64,000 bases of DNA from an uncultured Spirochaetales bacterium (GTDB lineage Bacteria; Spirochaetota; Spirochaetia; Sphaerochaetales; Sphaerochaetaceae). The notes under the pieces were generated by a model that saw only the letters and a list, made by a program, of their open reading frames with translations, did not search any database and was not told the origin of the DNA. The stretch spans positions 1 to 64,000 of the forward strand of contig CACYEI010000041.1 in the NCBI GenBank assembly GCA_902773355.1, in the 5' to 3' direction. Shown here one piece after another: positions 8,858 through 17,196 of the stretch (the stretch's first letter is position 1; every line of letters starts with the position of its first letter). Both the position numbers and the translations under genes were made by a program.

Positions 8858-10688
8858 AAAGATGAAAGAACTTTTCTTGGTTGCTCCAGCTAATAAAAAA
8901 GAAGAAATGCTTTTAAAGATACGTGAACTTGGAATTATTCATTTAAAAGAAAAAAAGAACGCTTCTGAAAATTTAATTAAAAATTTTAATTCTGTTACTA
9001 AAGTTTATCAAATTTTAAAAGAATCAAAAAATGCTTCAGCTTCATTAGAAAAAAATAAAATACTAACTGATGAAGAATTTAATTCCTTTAATTTAAAAGT
9101 AACAGAAGCAATAGATAATAAAAAAAACTATTTATCTGAAATTTCAAAATTAGGTATTATTAGAGATAATTTGGTTAAATGGGGTGATTTTAATATTGCT
9201 TTAATAAAAGAGCTAAAAGATTCAGGATATAATTTTTATATATATACATTATCAAAGAAAGATTATAATGAAATAAAAAAAAGTAAAGAAATAAAGTTTG
9301 TTTTACTTAAGTCTGTTGATAAACAAATAACAGTAGCGGTTTTACATGACAGACTTTCTTCTAACATCATTGCTTCAGAATTTATTATTCCAGACAAAAG
9401 TCTTAGTGATATTAATAGTGAAATTGATAAATATAAAAAATTAGTTAAAGAAGCAGATATGATTATTAAAGAAGCAACTTCATATCTTTCTTTGTATAAA
9501 AAACAAATTAGTAAATGTATAAATGATATTAATTTTTCTTCTGCAGAAAACAGTACTAATTCTGATTCGGATTTAGTCTGGATTTCAGGTTATATCCCGC
9601 AGTCAGAGATTGATAATTTTAAATCTATATCATTAAATGAGAAATGGGCTTATGCATTAGGTGAAGTTAAAGAAGATGATGACTTTGTACCAACAAAGGT
9701 CAAATATAGTAAGATAACTAAAATAATAAAACCTGTATTTGATATTTTAGGAACTGTTCCAGGATATAGAGAGTATGATATTTCCTTTTGGTTTCTATGT
9801 TTTTTCTCTTTATTTTTTGCCATGATTATAGGTGATGCTGGATATGGATTTTGCTTTTTATTTGTTGGTGTTATTCTTAATCTAAAAAGTAAGAAAGTTA
9901 CAGATACAGTATTGCTTATTTATGTGGTATCAATTTCAACTATAGTTTGGGGTGGAATAACTGGGACATGGTTTGGATTAGAGTCCGCTATGAGGATACC
10001 ATTTTTTAAAATGTTTGTTATTAAAAGTATAGCAAGTTATCCTGAATATTTTGGTAATACAGCACTAAATCAGCAAAATACTATAATGAAATTTTGCTTT
10101 TTAATTGGAATGATTCAATTAGTTTTGGCTTGTTTAATAAATATTAAACGAAAAATAAAAGAAAAAAATTTATCATTTATAGCTGATATAGGTTGGATGT
10201 CTAGTATAGTTGCTTTGTATTTTGTAATCTTACTTCTAGTAATTGGGGAAGAAGTTAATATAAAGATTTCTGCTATTATGGTAGGAATAGGTTTTGTTTT
10301 TGTAACTCTTTTTGGAGGTATGAATCCTAAATTATCTTTTATACAAGGCTTAAAGGCTGGATTAGCAGGTGTATTCACTAATTTTTTAAATACAATAAGT
10401 TCTTTTGGAAATATTATGAGCTATATTAGACTTTTTGCTGTTGGTTTAGCAAGTTTAGCTATAGCTCAAAGTTTTAATGATATGGCTTTAAGTTTAAATG
10501 GGTTTATGAAAATTTTTGGTTATGTTATTTTTGTTTTGGGGCATACACTTAATTTGGTAATGGGATTGCTAAGTGTTGTTGTTCATGGTGTTAGATTAAA
10601 TTTACTTGAATTTTCTGGACAGCTTGGAATGGAGTGGTCTGGTATAGAATATGATCCGTTTAGGATTAAAGATGGAGGGGTAAAATGA
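8850..10688 (+). CDS. atpI: V-type ATPase subunit I (a-type membrane stator)
   Basis: This subunit forms the ion half-channels facing the K ring. The 612 residues comprise a long cytoplasmic coiled-coil N-terminal half (to about 310) and a C-terminal half with about seven or eight membrane segments. The essential arginine is seen in SYIRLFAVGLA (Arg527), and the segment GHTLNLVMGLL/VHGVRLNLLEF typical of the family follows. It overlaps atpD by 8 nt and atpK by 4 nt (ATGA), indicating tight translational coupling. Confidence 0.95.
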   Translation: MIEKMKELFLVAPANKKEEMLLKIRELGIIHLKEKKNASENLIKNFNSVTKVYQILKESKNASASLEKNKILTDEEFNSFNLKVTEAIDNKKNYLSEISKLGIIRDNLVKWGDFNIALIKELKDSGYNFYIYTLSKKDYNEIKKSKEIKFVLLKSVDKQITVAVLHDRLSSNIIASEFIIPDKSLSDINSEIDKYKKLVKEADMIIKEATSYLSLYKKQISKCINDINFSSAENSTNSDSDLVWISGYIPQSEIDNFKSISLNEKWAYALGEVKEDDDFVPTKVKYSKITKIIKPVFDILGTVPGYREYDISFWFLCFFSLFFAMIIGDAGYGFCFLFVGVILNLKSKKVTDTVLLIYVVSISTIVWGGITGTWFGLESAMRIPFFKMFVIKSIASYPEYFGNTALNQQNTIMKFCFLIGMIQLVLACLINIKRKIKEKNLSFIADIGWMSSIVALYFVILLLVIGEEVNIKISAIMVGIGFVFVTLFGGMNPKLSFIQGLKAGLAGVFTNFLNTISSFGNIMSYIRLFAVGLASLAIAQSFNDMALSLNGFMKIFGYVIFVLGHTLNLVMGLLSVVVHGVRLNLLEFSGQLGMEWSGIEYDPFRIKDGGVK

Positions 10689-11122
10689 TTTTATCTTATA
10701 TTGGTATGGTTTGTGCTCTTGGTTTTTCAGCTATAGGTTCTTGTTTTGGTGCAGGTGCAGCAGGTTTGGCAGCTGTTGGTTCTTGGAAAAAATGTTATTC
10801 AAATGGTAAACCAGCTCCATTTATTTTTATTGCTTTTGCGGGCGCACCTTTAACTCAGACTATTTATGGATTATTACTTATGACGTTTATTAGATCACGT
10901 TTTAATGTAGATCCTACTAGAGAGCTTTTATATTTGTCCACGGGTGTATTAGGTGGCTTAGCAATAGGTCTATCAGCTTTATTTCAAGGAAGAGTGGCTG
11001 CGTCTTCAGCAGATGCTCTAGGTGAGACTGGAAAAGGTACAGCAAATTACTTTATTACTATAGGAGTTGTTGAAACAGTAGCTTTGTTTACATTGGTTTT
11101 TAGTTTACTAATGCTACAGTAA
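10685..11122 (+). CDS. atpK: V-type ATPase subunit K (ion-binding rotor proteolipid)
   Basis: Four hydrophobic segments in 145 residues make this the duplicated 16-kDa-type proteolipid. Only the second hairpin keeps the ion-binding carboxylate, Glu130 in GVVETVAL. Thr57-Gln58 (PLTQTIYG) and Gln101 (LFQGRVAA) occupy the same places and spacings as Thr64-Gln65, Gln110 and Glu139, the sodium ligands of the Enterococcus hirae NtpK ring as I recall them. This suggests sodium rather than proton binding (inference). It is the last gene of the V-ATPase operon. An 83-nt gap with a new promoter follows. Confidence 0.95.
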   Translation: MILSYIGMVCALGFSAIGSCFGAGAAGLAAVGSWKKCYSNGKPAPFIFIAFAGAPLTQTIYGLLLMTFIRSRFNVDPTRELLYLSTGVLGGLAIGLSALFQGRVAASSADALGETGKGTANYFITIGVVETVALFTLVFSLLMLQ

Positions 11123-11141
11123 ATACTTGCAATAATATAAG

Positions 11142-11170
11142 TTGCAAATTAGCTTGTTTAGTTTTAAAAT
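11142..11170 (+). promoter_or_regulatory. Promoter of the nucleoside-binding protein gene
   Basis: TTGCAA (11142-11147) and TAAAAT (11165-11170) are 17 bases apart. A second TTGCAA lies just upstream at 11127-11132. Since TTGCAA is its own reverse complement, the pair could also be an operator or a small hairpin. The ATG at 11206 would have a leader of about 30 nt. Confidence 0.5.
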
Positions 11171-11205
11171 TATTTAATATGGTTTATCCATATGGAGGAT
11201 TTTTT

Positions 11206-12309
11206 ATGAAAAAATTTGTTGTAGTACTTATGGTACTAGCAGTGGCACTTTTTTCTGTTTTTGCAGGACCAGGTGCAGAGTCTAAAAAAACAGATAAAGT
11301 AGCTATGATTACGGATTCTGGTGATATTACAGACCAGTCTTTCAATCAGACAACTTGGGAAGCTGTTCAGGCTTTTGGTACAGATTATAAGGTAGATTAT
11401 AACTACTATAAGCCTACAGGAGATTCAGATGAAGCTAGAATCACTCAGATTGAAAAAGCTATTGATGATGGGTATACATACATTGTAACTCCAGGTTTCT
11501 TATTTGCTCCCGCTGTAAAGGCAACTGCTGAAAGAAATCCAGATATCAAATTTATCACTCTTGATATTGGAGCTGGAGATTGGGGTGATTATAAACTTCC
11601 TAATAATATTTATGCAGCTGTTTATGCAGAACAGTATTGTGGATATATGGCAGGTTATGCTGCTGTTAAGCTTGGATATACTAAACTTGGTTTCTTGGGT
11701 GGTATGGCTGTTCCAGCTGTTGTTCGTTATGGTTACGGTTTTGTACAGGGTGCTGATCAGGCAGCTAAAGAACTTGGAATTAATATTGAATTAAAATATG
11801 TTTATGGCGGTCAATTCTTTGGCGATGTTGATATTACAGCTGTTATGGATAGTTGGTATGCTGCAGGTACTCAGGTTGTTTTTGCATGTGGTGGTGGTAT
11901 TTATACTTCTGCAGGAGAAGCAGCTCAGAAATATAAAGGAAAACTTATTGGTGTTGACGTAGATCAGAGTGGAATAATTGATGGTGCATATGGAAAAGGT
12001 GTAACAGTAACTTCTGCTATGAAGGGATTAAGACCTACTACTTATAATACTTTGGTTGAAACAGTTATAAATGGTAAGTGGGCTAATTATGGTGGTAAGC
12101 TTGAAACACTTGGCTTAGTTTCTACAAATGTTGAGGAAAATTATGTTCAGATTCCAACGGCTTCAACTCAGTTTGGTAAGGGTTTCACACAGTCTGATTA
12201 TCAAACATTAGTTGGAAAATTGTTAAATGGAACTTTAAAAGTAACTGATGACTCAGTTACTCCTAAGGTCACAAATACAAGATGGGATCAGCAAGGAAGT
12301 ATTAAATAA
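11206..12309 (+). CDS. BMP/PnrA-type nucleoside-binding protein of an ABC transporter
   Basis: This is the periplasmic binding protein of the basic membrane protein (BMP) family, whose characterised members (PnrA/TmpC of Treponema pallidum) bind purine nucleosides. The ATG at 11206 follows TGGAGGA and starts a signal peptide ending VFA-GPG. The mature start carries the family pattern VAMITDSGDITDQSFNQ, and further family stretches such as YGYGFVQGAD occur. Unlike many spirochaetal BMP proteins it has no cysteine at the signal end, so it looks soluble rather than lipidated. A terminator follows, and the ATPase and permeases have their own promoter, which would allow the binding protein to be made in excess. 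The exact ligand is not provable from sequence. Confidence 0.9.
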   Translation: MKKFVVVLMVLAVALFSVFAGPGAESKKTDKVAMITDSGDITDQSFNQTTWEAVQAFGTDYKVDYNYYKPTGDSDEARITQIEKAIDDGYTYIVTPGFLFAPAVKATAERNPDIKFITLDIGAGDWGDYKLPNNIYAAVYAEQYCGYMAGYAAVKLGYTKLGFLGGMAVPAVVRYGYGFVQGADQAAKELGINIELKYVYGGQFFGDVDITAVMDSWYAAGTQVVFACGGGIYTSAGEAAQKYKGKLIGVDVDQSGIIDGAYGKGVTVTSAMKGLRPTTYNTLVETVINGKWANYGGKLETLGLVSTNVEENYVQIPTASTQFGKGFTQSDYQTLVGKLLNGTLKVTDDSVTPKVTNTRWDQQGSIK

Positions 12310-12331
12310 GTTTTAATAAAAAGTTAAATTT

Positions 12332-12362
12332 TTGGCTACTGTAAAAGGTAGCCAATTTTTTT
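12332..12362 (+). terminator. Rho-independent terminator between binding protein and ABC ATPase
   Basis: TTGGCTAC (12332-12339) pairs with GTAGCCAA (12348-12355) around an 8-nt loop and is followed by seven T. It separates the binding-protein transcript from the transporter genes; partial read-through is possible. Confidence 0.85.
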
Positions 12363-12375
12363 GCATTTTTTTTTC

Positions 12376-12403
12376 TTGAAAAAGATTAATTGTGGTATAT
12401 ACT
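12376..12403 (+). promoter_or_regulatory. Promoter of the ABC ATPase/permease genes
   Basis: TTGAAA (12376-12381) and TATACT (12398-12403) are separated by 16 bases; each differs from consensus at one position. The transcript would start near 12410, shortly before the GGAGGAG ribosome site of the next gene. Confidence 0.6.
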
Positions 12404-12434
12404 CAATAAAGATAACAGTTTAAGGAGGAGAGAA

Positions 12435-13976
12435 TTGAGCTCAGAGTACGCTATTGAAATGCTTAATATTACAAAGCGTTTTCCTGGTATTGTTGCAAAT
12501 GATAATATTACACTTCAATTAAAAAAGGGAGAAATTCATGCACTTTTAGGTGAGAATGGTGCAGGGAAATCTACTCTTATGAGTGTCCTTTTTGGTATGT
12601 ATCAACCAGAAGAAGGTGTAATAAAAAAAGATGGAAATGTTGTTCATATTAAAGATCCAAATGATGCAAACGCACTAGGAATTGGAATGGTTCACCAGCA
12701 TTTTAAGTTGGTAGAATGTTTTACTGTTCTTGATAACATTATTTTAGGAGCAGAAACTACAAAATTTGGTGGACTTCTTGAAAAAAATGAAGCAAGGAAA
12801 AAGGTTCTAGCTTTATCAGAAAAATACGGTTTGTCTGTAGATCCAGATGCTAAAATTGAAGATATTACTGTAGGCATGCAACAAAGAACTGAAATACTTA
12901 AGATGCTTTATAGAGATAATGAAATACTTATTTTTGATGAACCAACAGCAGTATTGACTCCTCAAGAAATTTCTGAATTGATGCAAATAATGAAGAACCT
13001 TGTAAAAGAAGGTAAATCCATTCTTTTCATTTCTCATAAATTAAATGAGATAATGGAAGTGGCAGATAGATGTTCTGTCCTAAGAAAAGGTAAATATATT
13101 GGTACAGTTGAAACATCAAAAACTACACCTGCAGATCTCTCAGCTATGATGGTTGGAAGAAATGTTAACTTTCACGTAGAAAAATCTGAGATGAAGAAAG
13201 GAGATGTTGTTTTTAGTGTGGAGCATTTGACGGTTGCATCTAAGTCTCATAAGAAAAATGCTGTTAATGATGTAAGTCTTGTCGTTCATGCTGGAGAAAT
13301 AGTTTGTATAGCCGGTATTGACGGAAATGGGCAGTCAGAATTGGTTTATGGGATTACTGGACTGGAGCCTATTGCTAGTGGGAAGATTTTTTTGAAGGGG
13401 AAAGATATTACACATCTTTCAATTAGAAAAAAAGTTGAATCAGGAATGGGACATATTCCAGAAGATAGGCATAAACATGGTTTGGTTTTGGATTATTCAT
13501 TAGAAAACAATATTATTCTTCAAACGTATTATAAACCTGAATTTTGTAATACTGGTTTTATGAGAAAGGATGCTATCCGTAATTATTCCGATAAAATGAT
13601 AGAAAATTATGATATAAGAAGTGGACAGGGATCAATAACTCAAGCTAGAGCTATGTCTGGAGGTAACCAACAAAAAGCTATAGTTGGAAGGGAGATAGAT
13701 AGAGATCCAGACTTATTGATTGCAGTTCAGCCAACTAGAGGTTTGGATGTTGGTGCTATAGAAGGTGTACACAAACATTTAATAGCTCAAAGAGATAAAG
13801 GAAAGGCTGTGCTTCTTGTTTCTTTAGAACTTGATGAAGTTATGGATGTACCTGATAGAATTTTAGTGATGTATGAGGGGGAAATTGTTGGAGAGTTTGA
13901 TCCTAAAAAAGTTACTCAAGAAGAACTAGGATTGTATATGGCAGGTGCAAAAAGGATGGAATATAATGGAAAATAA
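12435..13976 (+). CDS. Nucleoside-type ABC transporter ATP-binding protein (two fused ATPase domains)
   Basis: This is the energy-coupling subunit of the BMP transporter, like NupO/PnrC, with two ABC domains in 513 residues. The first domain has Walker A GENGAGKST and a switch/Walker B region ILIFDEPTAVL. The second has the degenerate GIDGNGQSE instead of a canonical Walker A and AMSGGNQQKA as signature, as is normal for this subfamily. I place the start at TTG 12435, because AGGAGGAG (12423-12430) lies directly before it. The longer open frame from ATG 12390 would put the ribosome site and promoter inside the gene. The 3' end overlaps the first permease by 11 nt. Confidence 0.92.
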   Translation: MSSEYAIEMLNITKRFPGIVANDNITLQLKKGEIHALLGENGAGKSTLMSVLFGMYQPEEGVIKKDGNVVHIKDPNDANALGIGMVHQHFKLVECFTVLDNIILGAETTKFGGLLEKNEARKKVLALSEKYGLSVDPDAKIEDITVGMQQRTEILKMLYRDNEILIFDEPTAVLTPQEISELMQIMKNLVKEGKSILFISHKLNEIMEVADRCSVLRKGKYIGTVETSKTTPADLSAMMVGRNVNFHVEKSEMKKGDVVFSVEHLTVASKSHKKNAVNDVSLVVHAGEIVCIAGIDGNGQSELVYGITGLEPIASGKIFLKGKDITHLSIRKKVESGMGHIPEDRHKHGLVLDYSLENNIILQTYYKPEFCNTGFMRKDAIRNYSDKMIENYDIRSGQGSITQARAMSGGNQQKAIVGREIDRDPDLLIAVQPTRGLDVGAIEGVHKHLIAQRDKGKAVLLVSLELDEVMDVPDRILVMYEGEIVGEFDPKKVTQEELGLYMAGAKRMEYNGK

Positions 13977-15090
13977 TTTCTTTAAAAAAAGTTGGATTCA
14001 AACACTAATTTCATCATTATTATGTATTATACTTGGTTTGGTTTTGGGATTAGTTGTTCTATTGATAATAAATCCTTCAGGTGCTTTTGATGCAATTAAA
14101 AGTGTTATTGGGAATTTCCTTACATGGAAAAGAGGATCGTATAAATTATATTATTTAGCAGATACATTAGTTAGGATGGTTCCATTATTAATGTGTTCTC
14201 TTGCTGTTCTTTTTTCATATAAAGTTGGTTTGTTTAATATTGGTACATCTGGTCAGTACTGTGCTGGAATATGTGCTTGTCTGTTTGGTGCTATTTTTTT
14301 ACATTTACCGTGGTACTTATGTCTATTGCTTGCTATTATTGCAGGTGCATTAGTTGCGGCTATAGTTGGTGTATTAAAAGCTTATCTTAATGTTAATGAA
14401 GTAATTTCAGGTATTATGCTTAACTGGATTATGCTTTATTTGACTAATTTAGTTCTTGATCAGCCAGATGTGATAAAAAATACACGTACTTTGGAAACTT
14501 TTGATCTATCGGAAAAAGCACCGCAGGCTTTATTACCTAAACTTAATCTTTTTGGAAACAATTTTACTTCTATAGCTATTCCCTTATCCATTATTCTTGC
14601 AGTTTTAATTTTAGTGATTTTAAACTATACAAAATTTGGCTATGAACTTAAAGCTACAGGTTATAATAAAAATGCAGCCAAATATTGTGGTATGATGGAA
14701 AATACTAATATTATTTTAAGTCTTGTAATTTCTGGTGCGTTGGCAGGTGTTGGAGCTGCGTTTTATTACTTGTCTGGAATAGAAAACTGGAACTGTTCTA
14801 CTGCTACTGTGCCTGCCATGGGGTTTAATGGAATTGCTGCTACATTTTTGGGTGGACTTCATCCAATAGGAACCATTTTTTCCTCTTTTTTTATAGAGCA
14901 GATAACTTTAGGTGGAAGTTATGTAAATATGAGAATGTATAGTTCTCAAATTTCTGATTTGATTTCATCTTTGATTATTTATCTCTGTGGTTTTGTTATG
15001 TTTATAAAAGTTACTATAAACTCAATTATTAGTAAGGTTACTTCAAATAGAGAGAATAAGAATATCAAAATAGAGGGAGATAAGAAATGA
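13966..15090 (+). CDS. Nucleoside-type ABC transporter permease 1
   Basis: This integral membrane protein of 374 residues has about nine or ten hydrophobic segments and belongs to the BPD_transp_2 (LivM/RbsC-like) permeases, corresponding to NupP/PnrD. Conserved stretches include FNIGTSGQYCAG and a loop of the EAA-like type around GYELKATGYNKNAA. The ATG at 13966 lies within the end of the ATPase gene after GGATGGA, so translation is probably coupled. The ATGA overlap with the next gene continues the operon. Confidence 0.9.
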   Translation: MENNFFKKSWIQTLISSLLCIILGLVLGLVVLLIINPSGAFDAIKSVIGNFLTWKRGSYKLYYLADTLVRMVPLLMCSLAVLFSYKVGLFNIGTSGQYCAGICACLFGAIFLHLPWYLCLLLAIIAGALVAAIVGVLKAYLNVNEVISGIMLNWIMLYLTNLVLDQPDVIKNTRTLETFDLSEKAPQALLPKLNLFGNNFTSIAIPLSIILAVLILVILNYTKFGYELKATGYNKNAAKYCGMMENTNIILSLVISGALAGVGAAFYYLSGIENWNCSTATVPAMGFNGIAATFLGGLHPIGTIFSSFFIEQITLGGSYVNMRMYSSQISDLISSLIIYLCGFVMFIKVTINSIISKVTSNRENKNIKIEGDKK

Positions 15091-16097
15091 TTATAGCCAA
15101 TATTTTATTACTAATTCAGTATACATTAATTTTTGCCTCAGTTTTAATATTAGTTGCTTTAGGTGGTTGTTTCTCTGAACATTCTGGAGTTATAAATTTA
15201 GGATTAGAAGGTATTATGGTTATGGGTGCTATGGGTGGAGCTCTAGCCATGAAAATACTACCAGCTAGTATGCCTGGAATATTTATAGTTCTAATTACAT
15301 TAATTGTTTCATTGTGTATTGGTGTTCTTTATTCTTCACTTTTGGGTGTTGCCTCTATTCAGTTCAAAGCTGATCAGACAATAATTGGAACAGCCTTAAA
15401 TATGTTAGGAACTGCAGCTTCAACAGTAATTGTAAAAGCTATTAATAATGCTGAGAGTTTAGCATTAAACGGAACTGTTAGTCAGAGTTCTGCTGTCCAG
15501 TACAATATTCCAAAATCTAATTTCATAATGAATATAAATTTTAAAGTTTCTAGCGCTAATGGGGATACTTCATTTGCCAGATTTGAATTAAACTGGTTTA
15601 TGATAATTACAATTATTATTTTAGTTTTAGCTTACATTGTTTTATATAAAACTAAGTTTGGATTACGATTAATGGCTTGTGGGGAACATCCTCAGGCAGC
15701 AGCTTCTGTAGGTATTAATGTATTAAAGATGAGATGGGCAGGGGTTTTGATTTCTGGAGCATTAGGTGGCCTAGGCGGTATTTGCTATATAATGGCAGGT
15801 GTCAGTGAATGGAGATTTGAAAATGGGGTTGTTGGATTTGGTTTCTTGGCTTTGGCTGTAATGATTTTTGGTCAATGGAAACCTCAACGTATAGCGTTAG
15901 CTGCACTATTGTTTGGATTTTTAAGAGCTTTAGGAAATTTATATTCTAGTTTTGGCTTTTTAAAAGCCTTAAATTTGCCGTCAGCTGTATATAATATGTT
16001 ACCATATGTTATATGTCTTGTTGTTTTAGCTCTTACGTCAAAAAATTCAAAAGCACCTAAGGCTGAAGGTATCCCGTATGATGCAAGTACAAGATAA
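15087..16097 (+). CDS. Nucleoside-type ABC transporter permease 2
   Basis: This second membrane subunit of 336 residues corresponds to NupQ/PnrE. It shows the family stretches GVINLGLEGIMVMGA at about residues 34-48 and LRLMACGEHPQAAASVGI near 195-212, with eight to ten membrane segments. It starts in an ATGA overlap with permease 1, so the two are made together and presumably form the heterodimeric channel. A strong terminator 28 nt downstream closes the unit. Confidence 0.9.
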   Translation: MIIANILLLIQYTLIFASVLILVALGGCFSEHSGVINLGLEGIMVMGAMGGALAMKILPASMPGIFIVLITLIVSLCIGVLYSSLLGVASIQFKADQTIIGTALNMLGTAASTVIVKAINNAESLALNGTVSQSSAVQYNIPKSNFIMNINFKVSSANGDTSFARFELNWFMIITIIILVLAYIVLYKTKFGLRLMACGEHPQAAASVGINVLKMRWAGVLISGALGGLGGICYIMAGVSEWRFENGVVGFGFLALAVMIFGQWKPQRIALAALLFGFLRALGNLYSSFGFLKALNLPSAVYNMLPYVICLVVLALTSKNSKAPKAEGIPYDASTR

Positions 16098-16124
16098 TTT
16101 ATAATTTTAGTTAATTTTATTTTT

Positions 16125-16157
16125 AGCATGAACTATTACAGTTCATGCTTTTTTTTT
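16125..16157 (+). terminator. Rho-independent terminator of the ABC transporter operon
   Basis: AGCATGAACT (16125-16134) and AGTTCATGCT (16140-16149) form a perfect 10-bp stem with a five-base loop, followed by eight more T. It is the strongest terminator in the window. Confidence 0.92.
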
Positions 16158-16162
16158 ATAAT
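16135..16162 (+). promoter_or_regulatory. Promoter of ispG, overlapping the terminator
   Basis: TATAAT (16157-16162) lies 16 bases after ATTACA (16135-16140), which sits in the loop of the terminator. Only 8 nt separate the -10 box from the ispG ATG, so the transcript would start at or within a few bases of the start codon. No Shine-Dalgarno sequence is present. Confidence 0.5.
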
Positions 16163-16170
16163 ATTAACTT

Positions 16171-17196
16171 ATGAGTAAATTAGCCAAGGTTGGTAATATC
16201 TTAGTTGGAGCTGATAATCCAGTGACAATTCAAACTATGTATGATAGATCTCTCAGAAATATAGATAAAAATTTTAAAGAAAGAATGATTAATCTTAAAC
16301 TTATGGGTTGTGATTTAATCAGGTTTTCTTTTCCTAATATTAACGAAAAAGAACTTCTAGAATATGTAGTAAAAAATACTCCTATGCCTGTTATTGCGGA
16401 TATACATTATGACTATAGAAATGCACTAACAGCTATTGAATGTAATGTGGCAGCTATTAGAATTAATCCAGGAAATATAGGAGCATGGTGGAAAACTGTT
16501 GAGATAATAAAGAAAGCTTCTGATTATAATTGTGCAGTGAGGATTGGATTAAATAGTGGATCTTTACCTTTAGGAAACAATGGTACTATAAATACTATGG
16601 TTAATAGTGCGTTAGAATACATAGATGGTATGGAAAAAATGAATTTTCATAATATAATAGTTTCGTTAAAATCTTCAGATGAAAAGGAAACCATAGAGGC
16701 AAATAAGTTGTTTCATAAAATGTCAGATTATCCAATTCATCTTGGTTTGACTGAGGCTGGTGGTGTAATTTCATCATGCATAAGATCTACTTGGGTTTTA
16801 GCCAGCCTTTTAACCAATCATATTGGAGATACTTTAAGATATTCAATCAGTGGTAGTATAGAAGATGAAGTTTTAGCTGGAGCTGAACTTTTAAGAATGT
16901 TAGGATTAAGAAATAAAGGTATAAGATTGATTAGTTGCCCAACTTGCGGTAGAAATAGTTTTAATACTATTGAATTCTTAAATAGTATATATTCTGAATT
17001 AGCTGTAATTAATAAAGATATAACTGTTGCTATAATGGGATGTGTTGTAAATGGTCCTGGAGAAGCAAAAAATGCAAATTTAGCTGTATGTGGAATTGGA
17101 AATAAAGTTTATATATATAAAGATGGGTCTATTATAACGGAAATTGATAAAACAGATGCAAAAAAACAACTTCTTAAACAGATAGAGGATTATTAA
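16171..17196 (+). CDS. ispG: 4-hydroxy-3-methylbut-2-enyl diphosphate synthase IspG (GcpE)
   Basis: This iron-sulfur enzyme of the MEP isoprenoid pathway converts methylerythritol cyclodiphosphate to HMBPP. At 341 residues it is the short, two-domain bacterial form. Cluster ligands Cys256, Cys259 (CPTCGR) and Cys291, with catalytic Glu298 (MGCVVNGPGE), show the same spacing (3, 32, 7) as in E. coli. The TIM-barrel start IQTMYDR is at about residues 20-26, slightly different from the usual MT. The start has no ribosome site, and a -10 box lies 8 nt upstream, so leaderless translation is likely (inference). The stop overlaps the uvrA start by one base. Confidence 0.95.
   Translation: MSKLAKVGNILVGADNPVTIQTMYDRSLRNIDKNFKERMINLKLMGCDLIRFSFPNINEKELLEYVVKNTPMPVIADIHYDYRNALTAIECNVAAIRINPGNIGAWWKTVEIIKKASDYNCAVRIGLNSGSLPLGNNGTINTMVNSALEYIDGMEKMNFHNIIVSLKSSDEKETIEANKLFHKMSDYPIHLGLTEAGGVISSCIRSTWVLASLLTNHIGDTLRYSISGSIEDEVLAGAELLRMLGLRNKGIRLISCPTCGRNSFNTIEFLNSIYSELAVINKDITVAIMGCVVNGPGEAKNANLAVCGIGNKVYIYKDGSIITEIDKTDAKKQLLKQIEDY

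Noticed and set aside
11561-11794. 77-codon open frame inside the BMP gene
   Set aside because: It is a shifted frame of a well-conserved gene and has no ribosome site or recognisable content.
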